NCBI GenBank assembly: GCA_964512285.1
Contig: CAZEJO010000005.1
Location: 1 to 64,000 of the forward strand
Length of the DNA: 64,000 bases
Origin: SM23-28-2 sp964512285
Lineage (GTDB): Bacteria; Chloroflexota; Dehalococcoidia; SM23-28-2
Direction: 5' to 3'
Within the stretch, counting starts at the first letter, position 1, and every line of letters starts with the position of its first letter. A program made the position numbers and the translations under genes. Under the pieces are notes generated by a model. The model saw only the letters and a program-made list of their open reading frames with translations. It was not told where the DNA came from and did no database searches. Shown here in pieces: positions 50,014-58,855 of this stretch.

Positions 50014-51561
50014 ATGGCTGAAGAGAAGGTACTGATTTTCGATACCACCCTGCGCGATGGCGAGCAGTCGCCGGGGGTGGCCCTGAACGCTAAGGATAAG
50101 CTGGAGATCGCCCGCGCCTTAGAGCGCCTGCGGGTGGACATCATCGAGGCGGGCTTTCCCGCCTCCTCGCCAGGCGACCTGGAGGCGGTGAGCACCATCG
50201 CCAAGGAGGTGCGCGGCTCAGTCATCGCCGGCCTGGCGCGCGCCGTGCCTGGCGACGTGGACGCCTGCTGGGAGGCGGTTCGCCACGCCGCCGAGCCGCG
50301 CATCCACGTCTTCCTTTCCTCCTCCGACATCCACCTCATGCACCAACTGGTGAAAGACAAGGAGGAGGTGCGGGAGATGGGCCGCACCATGGTGGCCAGG
50401 GCGGCGAAGTACTGCTCCAACGTGGAGTTCTCCCCCATGGATGCTACCCGCTCCGACCCCAACTACGTCTACCAGTTGCTGGAGGAGTGCATCGACGCCG
50501 GCGCTACCACCGTCAACATCCCCGACACCGTTGGCTACGCCATCCCTTACGAGTTCGAGGCCTTCATCCGCAGCATCCTGGAAAACGTGCCAAACATCCA
50601 CAAGGCCGTGATCGCTGTGCACTGCCACAACGACCTGGGCCTAGCGGTGGCCAACAGTCTAGCGGCCGTCAGGGCCGGGGCCCGTCAGGTGGAGTGCACC
50701 ATCAACGGCATCGGCGAGCGGGCAGGCAACGCCTCCCTGGAGGAGATCGTGATGGCCATCAGGACCCGCAACGACCTGATCGGGCTGTCCACTAACATCG
50801 ATACGACCCAGATCGTGCGGACCAGCCGTCTCGTATCCGATCTCACGGGTCTGGGGGTGCAGCCCAACAAGGCCATCGTGGGCGCCAATGCCTTCCGCCA
50901 CCAGTCGGGCGTTCACCAGCATGGCATCCTCAAGCTGCTGGAGACCTACGAGATCATGGACGCCCGCGACATCGGCCTGTCGCGCGGCGGCATTCTGGTG
51001 CTCAACAAGAACTCCGGCCGCCACGGCGTCAAGGCCCGCCTGGAGCAACTGGGCTTCGATCTCAGCAAAGAGGAGCTGAACCGCGTCTTCGAGGCATTCA
51101 AGGAGCTGGCCGACAAGAAGGGCGAGATCGACGACCGCGACCTGGAAGCGCTGGTGGCCGACGAACGGCGCACCTTCGAGGAACTGTACCACCTCGACCT
51201 GCTCCAGGTCTCCTGCGGCAACCACCTGGTGCCCACGGCCACCGTCCGCATCATCGGCCCCAACGGCGAGATGCTGGTGGACACAGCCACCGGCACCGGC
51301 CCCGTCGATGCCACCTACAAGGCCATCAACCGCCTGGTGGGGGTGCCCAACGTCCTGACCGAATTCGCCGTGAAGGCCGTGACTGAGGGCATCGACGCCC
51401 TCGGCGAGGTGACAGTGCGCATCGAGAGCGGCGAGCGGACCTTCATGGGCCGCAGCGGCGACACCGACATCGTGGTCGCTTCGGCCAAGGCGCTGTTGCA
51501 CGCCCTCAACCGTCTCCTCTCGACCCAGGGACGAGGGGAGTCGGCGCGGACGCCGTCCTAG
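50014..51561 (+). CDS. leuA: 2-isopropylmalate synthase
   Basis: 515-aa enzyme committing 2-ketoisovalerate and acetyl-CoA to leucine. It has the metal/catalytic motif DTTLRDGEQSPGV, VHCHNDLGLAVANSLAAVRA, QVECTINGIGERAGNA and SGVHQHGI. The C-terminal LeuA dimer/regulatory domain (about residues 390-505) suggests leucine feedback inhibition. Its ribosome site lies beside a long foldback structure. Distinct from the second DRE-TIM enzyme, cimA, at the operon's end. Confidence 0.96.
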   Translation: MAEEKVLIFDTTLRDGEQSPGVALNAKDKLEIARALERLRVDIIEAGFPASSPGDLEAVSTIAKEVRGSVIAGLARAVPGDVDACWEAVRHAAEPRIHVFLSSSDIHLMHQLVKDKEEVREMGRTMVARAAKYCSNVEFSPMDATRSDPNYVYQLLEECIDAGATTVNIPDTVGYAIPYEFEAFIRSILENVPNIHKAVIAVHCHNDLGLAVANSLAAVRAGARQVECTINGIGERAGNASLEEIVMAIRTRNDLIGLSTNIDTTQIVRTSRLVSDLTGLGVQPNKAIVGANAFRHQSGVHQHGILKLLETYEIMDARDIGLSRGGILVLNKNSGRHGVKARLEQLGFDLSKEELNRVFEAFKELADKKGEIDDRDLEALVADERRTFEELYHLDLLQVSCGNHLVPTATVRIIGPNGEMLVDTATGTGPVDATYKAINRLVGVPNVLTEFAVKAVTEGIDALGEVTVRIESGERTFMGRSGDTDIVVASAKALLHALNRLLSTQGRGESARTPS

Positions 51562-51609
51562 AGCGCGGCCTCCGCCCGAGAAAGACGGCCGACTAGAAAG
51601 GATTTCGCC

Positions 51610-52884
51610 ATGGGAATGACCCTGGCTGAGAAGATCCTGGCTGCCCACTGCGACCGCCAGGAGGTGCGGCCCGGCGAGCTTATCAACTGCCGGGTGGACT
51701 TCGTGCTGTCCAACGACGTGACGGCTCCGCTGGCCATCGAGCAGTTCCGCAAGCTGGGCGTGGCCAGCGTCTTCGACCCGCAGCGGGTAGCCATGATCCC
51801 CGACCATTTCACACCCAACAAGGACATCAAGAGCGCTGAGAACGCCAAGATGATGAAAGAGTTCGCCCTTGAGCAAGGGCTCGTCTACTACGAGCAGGGG
51901 CGAGGGGGCGTCGAGCACGCCCTCCTGCCCGACCACGGCTGGGTTCTCCCCGGCGAGGTGGTGGTGGGCGCCGACTCCCACACCTGCACCTACGGCGCTC
52001 TCGGTTGCTTCGCCACAGGCATGGGCTCAACCGACATCGCCTGCCCGATGGCCACCGGCGACATCTGGATGCGGGTGCCGCCATCGCTCAAGCTTGTCTA
52101 TCAAGGCCAGCTCAAGCCCTGGGTGGGAGGCAAGGACATCATCCTCCACACCATCGGCGATATCGGCACCGACGGCGCCCTGTACTCGGCGATTGAGTTC
52201 CATGGCGAGACCATCTCCCAGCTTCCGATGGAGGGGCGCTTCACCATGTCGAACATGGCTATCGAGGCGGGCGCCAAGGCAGGCCTGATGGTGCCCGATG
52301 CCACGACGCTGGGCTACGTGAGAGCGCGCGCCCGCCGCGAGTGGCAGGTCCAGCAGCCCGACCCCGACGCCGAGTACGCCGAGGTGCGCCAGTACGACGT
52401 GGGAGCGCTGGAACCGACGGTCGCCCTGCCGCATTCGCCGGGGAACACTGTGCCCCTGAGCCAGGCGCCAAGGGTGGAGATCGATCAGGTCTTCATCGGC
52501 TCCTGCACAAACGGCAGGCTGTCCGACCTGCGCCTGGCCGCCCAGGTCCTGGCGGGCCGTCAGGTCCACCCCCGCGTACGCTGCATCGTTATCCCCTGCA
52601 CCAACGACATCTACATTGCCGCGCTCAAGGAGGGACTGCTGGCCACCTTCGCCGAGGCGGGCTGCGCCGTCTCCACCCCCACCTGCGGGCCCTGCCTGGG
52701 CGGCTACATGGGCATCCTGGCCGAGGGCGAGCGCTGCGTGGCCACGAGCAATCGCAACTTCCCCGGGCGCATGGGCCACCCCAAGGCAGAGGTGTACCTG
52801 GCCAACCCGGCGGTGGCGGCGGCGAGCGCCGTTGCCGGAAGGCTGGCGGGGCCCGAGGAGGTACTGGGGAGCGCCCCCAAATAG
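51610..52884 (+). CDS. leuC: 3-isopropylmalate dehydratase large subunit
   Basis: 424-aa aconitase-family subunit. MGMTLAEKILAAHCDR is the usual start of this type. The 4Fe-4S Cys residues are in VFIGSCTNGRLSDL and CAVSTPTCGPCLGGYMG. VVGADSHTCTYGALG and NRNFPGRMGHPKAEVYLANP are intact. It works with LeuD on isopropylmalate and very likely on citramalate. The last 60 bp (AASAVAGRLAGPEEVLG) reappear, diverged, at 53857-53940, and leuD is displaced 1.8 kb downstream. Confidence 0.96.
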   Translation: MGMTLAEKILAAHCDRQEVRPGELINCRVDFVLSNDVTAPLAIEQFRKLGVASVFDPQRVAMIPDHFTPNKDIKSAENAKMMKEFALEQGLVYYEQGRGGVEHALLPDHGWVLPGEVVVGADSHTCTYGALGCFATGMGSTDIACPMATGDIWMRVPPSLKLVYQGQLKPWVGGKDIILHTIGDIGTDGALYSAIEFHGETISQLPMEGRFTMSNMAIEAGAKAGLMVPDATTLGYVRARARREWQVQQPDPDAEYAEVRQYDVGALEPTVALPHSPGNTVPLSQAPRVEIDQVFIGSCTNGRLSDLRLAAQVLAGRQVHPRVRCIVIPCTNDIYIAALKEGLLATFAEAGCAVSTPTCGPCLGGYMGILAEGERCVATSNRNFPGRMGHPKAEVYLANPAVAAASAVAGRLAGPEEVLGSAPK

Positions 52885-52901
52885 CTGGGAAGGAGTCGAG
52901 G

Positions 52902-53858
52902 ATGCAAGCCAACAGCATCGGCCTAGCGGAAGTGGATAGCGTAGAGATCACCATCCTCATGGACAACTACGTCGATCTGCTGATGACCAGCAGCGAGGTC
53001 GCCAAGCAGCCGAGGCTGGAGGATACCCTGGGGGAGAAGCAGAGCAGGCTCATCGCCGAGCACGGCTTCTCCGCGCTGGTAACGGTGATAGCCGACGGTC
53101 GGCGGGAATCGATCCTGTTCGACGCCGGCCTCAGCCCTGATGGCGTGCTTCACAACATAGACATATTGGATGTCCCTTTGGCCGACGTGCGAGCCATCGT
53201 TCTTAGCCACGGCCACGCCGACCATACGGGTGCCCTAATCGGCCTCGTGCGACGGCTGGGCAAGCGAGGGCTGCCTTTGATCGCCCATCCGGACGCCTTC
53301 CTCCAGCGGAAGGTCGTTATTCCCGACGGACGGGAGGTGAAGTTGCCCCCGCCCGACCGAGAGGCATTGCTCCAGGAGGGCGTGAACATTATCGAGGACA
53401 AGGAGCCATCGCTACTGCTGGACAAACGGGCGCTGGTGACAGGCCAGGTAGCCAGGACCACCGATTTCGAGAAGGGCTTTCCTGTCCACCACTCCCTGAT
53501 CGACGGGCGCTGGCAGCCCGACCCCTGGATCTACGACGACCAGTCCCTAGTCTTCCACGTGCGCGGCAAGGGCCTGGCAATTCTGACCGGCTGCGGGCAC
53601 GCGGGGGTCATCAACATCATCAGGCACGCTCGAAATGTGACAGGGGTAGAAAACGTGTACGCCCTGATAGGCGGCTTCCACCTCAGCGGCCCGCTGTTCG
53701 AGGCCATCATCCCTCAGACGATAGAGCAGCTGAAGGCGGCCGCCCTGCAGGTGGTGGTTCCAGGGCACTGCACCGGCTGGAAGGCTGCACACGAAATCGC
53801 CCGGGCGATGCCGGGCGCCTTCATCCAGAACAGTGCAGGCACGCGGTACGTGCTATGA
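52902..53858 (+). CDS. MBL-fold hydrolase (DHPPP-synthase-like) embedded in the leu operon
   Basis: 318-aa metallo-beta-lactamase-fold protein of the group annotated as 7,8-dihydropterin-6-methyl-4-(beta-D-ribofuranosyl)aminobenzene-phosphate-synthase-like. The metal motif is LSHGHADHTGALIGL. The C-terminus has GCGHAGVINIIRHARNVTGV, GGFHLSGP and VVPGHCTGWKAAHEIAR, typical of that group. The ATG at 52902 follows GGAAGGAG; the longer ORF reading back into leuC is rejected. It sits 17 bp after leuC, so it should be under T-box control, but no leucine role is known for the family. Confidence 0.85.
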   Translation: MQANSIGLAEVDSVEITILMDNYVDLLMTSSEVAKQPRLEDTLGEKQSRLIAEHGFSALVTVIADGRRESILFDAGLSPDGVLHNIDILDVPLADVRAIVLSHGHADHTGALIGLVRRLGKRGLPLIAHPDAFLQRKVVIPDGREVKLPPPDREALLQEGVNIIEDKEPSLLLDKRALVTGQVARTTDFEKGFPVHHSLIDGRWQPDPWIYDDQSLVFHVRGKGLAILTGCGHAGVINIIRHARNVTGVENVYALIGGFHLSGPLFEAIIPQTIEQLKAAALQVVVPGHCTGWKAAHEIARAMPGAFIQNSAGTRYVL

Positions 53859-53940
53859 CAGAATGTACGGTGGAGGCAGCCAGCGCGATTGCCGGAAGGC
53901 TGACGCGGCCGGAGGACGTGCTGGGGAAGGTAGACATGGG
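53857..53940 (+). pseudogene. Diverged leuC 3' fragment (second copy of the leuC tail)
   Basis: The frame from ATG 53857 reads MTECTVEAASAIAGRLTRPE then DVLGKVD, against AASAVAGRLAGPEEVLG in leuC. About 47 of 57 bases match around 53866-53922, and most changes fall at third codon positions. A still weaker trace (GGCAGCCACAACCGTTGCCGG) follows at 54644, before leuD. Confidence 0.78.
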
Positions 53941-53970
53941 CACTAACGTGGCTCGACAGGGGCATCCGCC

Positions 53971-54639
53971 ATGGCGCGAGTGACCGAAGAGCTGAAGCGA
54001 GAGATGAGGGAGTTGAGAGCTCGCGGTCTGGGTGTGCGGGAGATAGCGAAGCTCACGGGCTTTAGCCAAAGCACCGTTTCAACTGCTGTTAAGAACGTGA
54101 GCATGCCTGTGGGGCGTTATTCCAAGACCCTACTGGTCGCCTTGTGCGAGGGGAGCGTAGTTGATATTGAGACGACCGGAGTAGAGCCAGCGACAAGTGA
54201 GCTAGTGACGCTGGGTTCTTTGGCCGGTAACCAGGTAAAAGTGCTCCAGCGGGTGGACGCTTCTGAGGGGGAGTTCTGCGACCTTGTCCGAAACGAGTTG
54301 GCGTCCCTGCCAAGGCCGTTCTACGCCTACAACGCTAGCTTCGAGGCGACATTCTTGAACGCCAAGCTGGGCGAAAACTTCGAATGGATAGATATTATGA
54401 GCCCGTGGCGGGAAAGGGCTGAAAGGGAGGGGTGGAAGTGGCCCTCCCTCGATGAGCTGGCTCCTGTGGCTCGGGAGTATTACGGAGAGAGGCAGACGAA
54501 TTGGCGCGGGGTCTGGTCTGCTTGGCAGACCTATCTGACAAAGGGGGACAAGCGCGCCTTAAGCCTAATTGTGCGGCACAATATGGAGGACTTGATACAA
54601 GCGCTATATCTGCTGGCCCAGGTGGGTGTTGAAAGCTAG
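53971..54639 (+). CDS. HTH-DEDD exonuclease-like fusion protein
   Basis: 222-aa protein. Residues 5-45 form a helix-turn-helix (RELRARGLGVREIAKLTGFS, QSTVSTAVKN). Residues about 60-220 look like a YprB/RNase H-like 3'-5' exonuclease: motif I VVDIETTG (Asp65, Glu67), motif II YAYNASFEATFL (Glu125 where Asp is usual) and motif III RHNMEDLIQAL (Asp207). The fusion of a resolvase-type HTH to this nuclease fold is not one I know. The gene looks less GC-rich than its operon neighbours, and it is flanked by leuC-tail traces, so it is probably acquired. Nuclease activity is inferred from partial motifs. Confidence 0.68.
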   Translation: MARVTEELKREMRELRARGLGVREIAKLTGFSQSTVSTAVKNVSMPVGRYSKTLLVALCEGSVVDIETTGVEPATSELVTLGSLAGNQVKVLQRVDASEGEFCDLVRNELASLPRPFYAYNASFEATFLNAKLGENFEWIDIMSPWRERAEREGWKWPSLDELAPVAREYYGERQTNWRGVWSAWQTYLTKGDKRALSLIVRHNMEDLIQALYLLAQVGVES

Positions 54640-54678
54640 GAGGCAGCCACAACCGTTGCCGGATGGGAGCGACGAGCG

Positions 54679-55182
54679 ATGACCCTACGCGGCAGAGTCC
54701 ACAAGTACGGCGCCAACGTCGACACCGACGTCATCATCCCGGCGCGTCACCTTAACCTGAACACGGCTGAGGAGCTGGCCCCCCACTGCATGGAGGACAT
54801 CGACGCCGAGTTCGTCCAGCGGGTACAGCCGGGCGACATGATCGTGGCCGACACCAACTTCGGCTGTGGCTCCTCGCGGGAGCACGCGCCGCTGGCCCTC
54901 AAGGGGGCAGGCGTGAGCTGCGTGATCGCCAAGAGCTTCGCCCGCATCTTCTATCGCAACTCCATCAACCTGGGCCTGCCCATCCTGGAGTGCGCCGAAG
55001 CCGTCGACGGCAGCGAGGCGGGCGACGAGCTGGCGGTGGAGCTGGAAACGGGCACGATTCGCAACCTGACCAAGGGCAGCGAGTTCAAGGCCAAGCCCTA
55101 CCCAGAGTTCATGCTGGAGCTGATGCGAGCGGGCGGGCTGGTAGAACATACGAAGCGCAGGCTGGCGAGCGAGAAACGCTGA
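54679..55182 (+). CDS. leuD: 3-isopropylmalate dehydratase small subunit
   Basis: 167-aa swivel subunit that completes LeuC. MTLRGRVHKYGANVDTDVII has the usual start and DTDVI motif. FGCGSSREHAPLALKGAGVS and FARIFYRNSINLGLPILEC are the family signatures. It is separated from leuC by the two accessory genes. The family normally has leuC and leuD adjacent, which supports later insertion of those genes. Confidence 0.96.
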   Translation: MTLRGRVHKYGANVDTDVIIPARHLNLNTAEELAPHCMEDIDAEFVQRVQPGDMIVADTNFGCGSSREHAPLALKGAGVSCVIAKSFARIFYRNSINLGLPILECAEAVDGSEAGDELAVELETGTIRNLTKGSEFKAKPYPEFMLELMRAGGLVEHTKRRLASEKR

Positions 55183-55207
55183 GCAAGGCCAGCAGGAGTG
55201 AACCGCC

Positions 55208-55705
55208 ATGAGCATGTTCAAGGAAGCACTCGATAAGCTGAGGAAGATGGGCACGGAGGTGGAGGACGAGCTGTACGAATGGGCAGACCAGGAAAACGAC
55301 GACGAGGAACGGGTGCGAGGCACGCTGTTCACCTCGCTTCAGGGCTTCCTAACCTTGTGGAAAACCAGCGAGGCAACGGTGTACGAGAGGGTGCTGGGTC
55401 TGCTGGGCTTTGGTGGCCTGCTCTGGTTGCTCATCGGCGACCTCGGCTTCGGCATCAAAAATAGGCTAGCGCGAGGGGTAGCCGCGGCCTCCGCGGCTAT
55501 CTGGTTCGTTCCAGGGCTGATAGCGGCCGTGGCCACCTTGGCCTACAGCCTGGGGCTGGTGCACGCCAAGCAGTGGCGCACCTATCCACTGCTTCTGGCC
55601 TTCGCTTCCGGCGGTCTGATCGCCTTCAGGGCAGTGTTCGGAGAGGTGGCCAGAGAGCAAGCCCAGCTTGTCCGACGCGACCGTCAGCGCACCAAGGCCA
55701 CGTAA
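55208..55705 (+). CDS. Membrane protein of unknown function in the leu operon
   Basis: 165-aa protein. An acidic N-terminal region (EVEDELYEWADQENDDEERV) precedes about four hydrophobic segments: GLLGFGGLLWLLIGDLGFGI, AASAAIWFVPGLIAAVATLA, YPLLLAFASGGLIAF and a shorter one. The C-terminus is basic. I recognise no family. It lies between leuD (25 bp) and leuB (124 bp) and would be co-transcribed; a promoter for leuB could lie in the AT-richer gap at 55750-55800. Confidence 0.72.
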   Translation: MSMFKEALDKLRKMGTEVEDELYEWADQENDDEERVRGTLFTSLQGFLTLWKTSEATVYERVLGLLGFGGLLWLLIGDLGFGIKNRLARGVAAASAAIWFVPGLIAAVATLAYSLGLVHAKQWRTYPLLLAFASGGLIAFRAVFGEVAREQAQLVRRDRQRTKAT

Positions 55706-55829
55706 GTCATATCCTTTGGCATCGCGGCCGTTCGGCGGCGTCGCTCTACAGGCAACGTATATGCTAAACTTTCGAGCAGATCGAGTTCACGTTCAGTAGA
55801 AAGAGCGAATCGACGAAGGGAAGGAATGA

Positions 55830-56885
55830 ATGTACCGAATAGCTGTAATCCCCGGCGACGGAACAGGTGGTGAGGTGGTGCGCGAGGGCCTGAAGGTGCT
55901 GGAAGCGGCCGCCCAGGCCACCGGCTTCCGCTACGACACCACTACGTACGACTTCGGCGGCGAGCGCTACCTGCGAACGGGCGAAGCCTTGCCTGACTCC
56001 GCCATCGAGGAGCTGCGGGGCTTCGACGCCATCTACCTGGGCGCCGTCGGCCATCCGGACGTGCCGCCGGGCCCTCTGGAGAAGGGCATCCTGCTGCGCA
56101 TCCGCTTTGAACTGGACCAGTACATCAACCTTCGCCCGGTGAAGCTCTACCCTGGCGTGGACTGCCCTCTCAAGAACAAGGGCCCGGAAGACATTGACTT
56201 CGCCATCGTTCGCGAGAACACCGAGGGGCTCTACACGGGCATGGGCGGCGTCCAGTACAAGGGCACGCCCCAGGAGGTCTCCACCCAGATCCACTGCACC
56301 ACCCGCTTCGGTGCCGAGCGGGCTATCCGCTATGCCTTTGAACTGACCCGCAAGCGCAACAAGCGGAAGCAGCTTCACCTGGTGGCCAAGACCAACGTCC
56401 TGACCAACGTCCACGATACCTGGTGGCGGGCCTTCTGTGAGGTGGGCGACGCCGACTATCCCGACATCAAGCGAGAGTATGCCCACGTCGACGCCTGCTG
56501 CATGTGGTTCGTCAAGAACCCGGAGTGGTTCGATGTGATCGTGGTCGACAACATGTTCGGCGATATCATCACGGACCTGGGAGCAATGATTCAGGGTGGT
56601 ATGGGCGTGGCGGCGGGAGGCAACATCAACCCGCAGGGCGTCTCCATGTTCGAGCCCATTGGCGGCAGCGCGCCCAAGTACACAGGCCAGAACGTCATCT
56701 GCCCGCTGGCGGCCATCGCCGCCGGCCAGATGATGCTGGAAGTGCTCGGCGAAGAGAAAGCGGCCGATCGGGTCGAGCAGGCGATCATCAAGGCCCTGAG
56801 CAGCGGCAAGATCAAGTCGCTGAACGCCGGCCGAATGGGCCTGAGCACGTCTGAGGTAGGGGATTTGGTGGCGTCGCTGGTGTAG
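55830..56885 (+). CDS. leuB: 3-isopropylmalate dehydrogenase
   Basis: 351-aa NAD-dependent decarboxylating dehydrogenase. It starts MYRIAVIPGDGTGGEVVREG. The substrate loop region is GILLRIRFELDQYINLRPVK, the catalytic Lys is in LVAKTNVLT, and metal Asp residues are in VVDNMFGDIITDLGAMIQGG. MFEPIGGSAPKYTGQN is the cofactor region. The family is close to tartrate/malate dehydrogenases, but the operon makes LeuB the clear call. It likely also oxidises methylmalate in the citramalate pathway. Confidence 0.93.
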   Translation: MYRIAVIPGDGTGGEVVREGLKVLEAAAQATGFRYDTTTYDFGGERYLRTGEALPDSAIEELRGFDAIYLGAVGHPDVPPGPLEKGILLRIRFELDQYINLRPVKLYPGVDCPLKNKGPEDIDFAIVRENTEGLYTGMGGVQYKGTPQEVSTQIHCTTRFGAERAIRYAFELTRKRNKRKQLHLVAKTNVLTNVHDTWWRAFCEVGDADYPDIKREYAHVDACCMWFVKNPEWFDVIVVDNMFGDIITDLGAMIQGGMGVAAGGNINPQGVSMFEPIGGSAPKYTGQNVICPLAAIAAGQMMLEVLGEEKAADRVEQAIIKALSSGKIKSLNAGRMGLSTSEVGDLVASLV

Positions 56886-56939
56886 ATCGCTGCCGCGAAA
56901 AGAGAAACGGGTGGCGGAGAAGACTGGAGCTGAGCGGAC

Positions 56940-58529
56940 ATGACTAGCGTTGAACTATACGACACCACACTCCGAGACGGCACGCAGATGGAGGGCATAT
57001 CGCTCTCCGCCGAGGACAAGCTGAAGATCGCCCGCAAGCTGGACGAGCTGGGCGTGCACTACATCGAGGGGGGCTGGCCGGGCTCCAACCCCAAAGACGC
57101 CGAGTTCTTCGTGCGGGCCCAATCGCTCAAGCTGTCCAACGCCAAGCTGGTCGCCTTCGGCTCCACCCGTCGCGCCGGCGGCAAAGCGGACAAAGACCCC
57201 AACATCCGCGCGCTGATCGACGCCCGCACGCCGGTGGTCACCCTTGTGGGCAAGGCCAGCGACATGCAGGTGCGCGAGATCCTCGAGACCACCCTGGAAG
57301 AGAACCTAGAGATGATCTCCGACTCCATCCGCTACCTCAAGTCGCACGGCCTCACCGTCTTCCTGGACGCCGAGCACTACTTCGACGGCTTCTACTCCGA
57401 CCACCGCTACACGATTCAGTGCCTCCAGTCGGCGGCCAAGGCCGGGGTGGACTGCATCATCATGTGCGACACCAACGGCGGCACCATCACCTCCCGCCTG
57501 AGGGAGCCGATCAAGGCGGCAATGGAGGCCGTCGACACGCCCCTGGGCATCCACGCCCACAACGCCTCCGACGTGGCGGTGGCCAACAGCCTGACGGCCG
57601 TGGAGATGGGGGTAGCCCAGGTGCAGGGGTGCATCAACGGCTACGGCGACGGCTGCGGCAACGCCGACATGATCAGCGTCATCGCCAACCTCAAGCTCAA
57701 GATGAGCATCGACTGCATAAGCGATGAGCAGCTAGCCAAGCTCACCGAGGTCTCCCGCTACGTCAGCGAGACCGCCAACCTTACGCCCGGCCCGCGCCAG
57801 CCGTACGTGGGCACGGCCGCCTTCGCCCACAAAGCGGGCCTGCACGTGGCTGCCCTCATCAAGCACGAGGAGTCATATCAGCACATCGACCCCGTTCTGG
57901 TGGGCAACGACCCTCGCATCCTGGTGTCAGAACTGTCCGGCCAGCGCAACATTCAGGCCAAGCTCAAGGAGCAAGGCGTCGACATCTCTTTGAGCAAGGA
58001 AGAGGCGCGCCATCTCCTGGATGTGGTCAAGCTGATGGAGAGCCGCGGCTACCAGTACGAGGGGGCGGAGGCCTCATTTGAGCTGCTGGCCAGACGCAGC
58101 CGGCCAGGATACCAGGCTCCCTTCGAGATGGACGACTTCATGGTGGTGGAACGCCGCCACCCTCGCCCTGGCAAGGAGGATGAGAGGGAGATGCTGTCGG
58201 AGGCGATGGTCAAGGTGCGGGTGGGCGACGAGAGCATCCATACCGCCGCCGAAGGGAACGGGCCGGTGAATGCCCTGGACACCGCCGTCCGCAAGGCACT
58301 GGTCCAATTCTACCCCACCCTGGAGGCAATCAAGCTCGTGGACTACAAGGTGCGGATCATCGATAGCGCCGGCGGCACCGCCGCCTACGTGCGGGTGCTC
58401 ATCGAGTCCACCGATGGCGAGCACCACTGGACGACGGTGGGCAGCTCCACCGACATCATCGAGGCCTCCTGGCTGGCCCTAGCCGACAGCCTAGAGTGGT
58501 GGCTGGTAAGACGGGAGGCAAGCCTCTAG
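56940..58529 (+). CDS. cimA: (R)-citramalate synthase
   Basis: 529-aa DRE-TIM enzyme that condenses pyruvate and acetyl-CoA to citramalate, the first step of threonine-independent isoleucine synthesis. The motif is YDTTLRDGTQMEGISLSAED, with HYIEGGWPGSNPKD, GIHAHNASDVAVANS and GCINGYGDGCGNADM, all marking the CimA type and not LeuA. A C-terminal LeuA-dimer-type domain (residues about 395-520) suggests isoleucine feedback. It is the last gene of the T-box run and is followed by a large palindrome. Confidence 0.94.
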   Translation: MTSVELYDTTLRDGTQMEGISLSAEDKLKIARKLDELGVHYIEGGWPGSNPKDAEFFVRAQSLKLSNAKLVAFGSTRRAGGKADKDPNIRALIDARTPVVTLVGKASDMQVREILETTLEENLEMISDSIRYLKSHGLTVFLDAEHYFDGFYSDHRYTIQCLQSAAKAGVDCIIMCDTNGGTITSRLREPIKAAMEAVDTPLGIHAHNASDVAVANSLTAVEMGVAQVQGCINGYGDGCGNADMISVIANLKLKMSIDCISDEQLAKLTEVSRYVSETANLTPGPRQPYVGTAAFAHKAGLHVAALIKHEESYQHIDPVLVGNDPRILVSELSGQRNIQAKLKEQGVDISLSKEEARHLLDVVKLMESRGYQYEGAEASFELLARRSRPGYQAPFEMDDFMVVERRHPRPGKEDEREMLSEAMVKVRVGDESIHTAAEGNGPVNALDTAVRKALVQFYPTLEAIKLVDYKVRIIDSAGGTAAYVRVLIESTDGEHHWTTVGSSTDIIEASWLALADSLEWWLVRREASL

Positions 58530-58542
58530 CCTGGCAGAAAGG

Positions 58543-58578
58543 GAGAGGCTGATCTGCCGTACGGCAGGCCAGCCTCTC
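58543..58578 (+). terminator. Large palindrome after cimA (possible terminator)
   Basis: Arms GAGAGGCTG and CAGCCTCTC enclose a perfect 14-bp palindrome CTGCCGTACGGCAG. There is no T tract, so it may stop transcription poorly or protect the 3' end of the transcript. The rest of 58579-58790 holds nothing I can identify. Confidence 0.5.
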
Positions 58579-58794
58579 ATAGGGGAGGAGCCTCTCTAGA
58601 AGGCGTTAGTATTGGCCGCTATACAATCCCGCGACCAGAAGCCATCGAATCACCATCATCACTATCGTTCGCAGCCAACAGTGTCGGATCGATGACTTCC
58701 ATATTCAATAACGCTTACGGCTTGGCTCAGATTCGGGGTGAGACCACTCTGACAAAATTTTCGGCCAGTTGCCAATAAGCTCCCCTCTGCCGCT

Positions 58795-58822
58795 TGCCAG
58801 GGCAGCGGTGCTCTGCTATACT
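58795..58822 (+). promoter_or_regulatory. Promoter of the zinc-ribbon gene
   Basis: TTGCCA (58795-58800), a 16-nt spacer and TATACT (58817-58822), 34 nt before the GTG start at 58856. Confidence 0.65.
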
Positions 58823-58855
58823 GCCTGGCGATTACGTCTGGTTGGGAGGAGTCTC

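Noticed and set aside
52341..52901. N-terminal extension of the embedded MBL gene
   Set aside because: It reads through leuC in a different frame; ATG 52902 has a good ribosome site.
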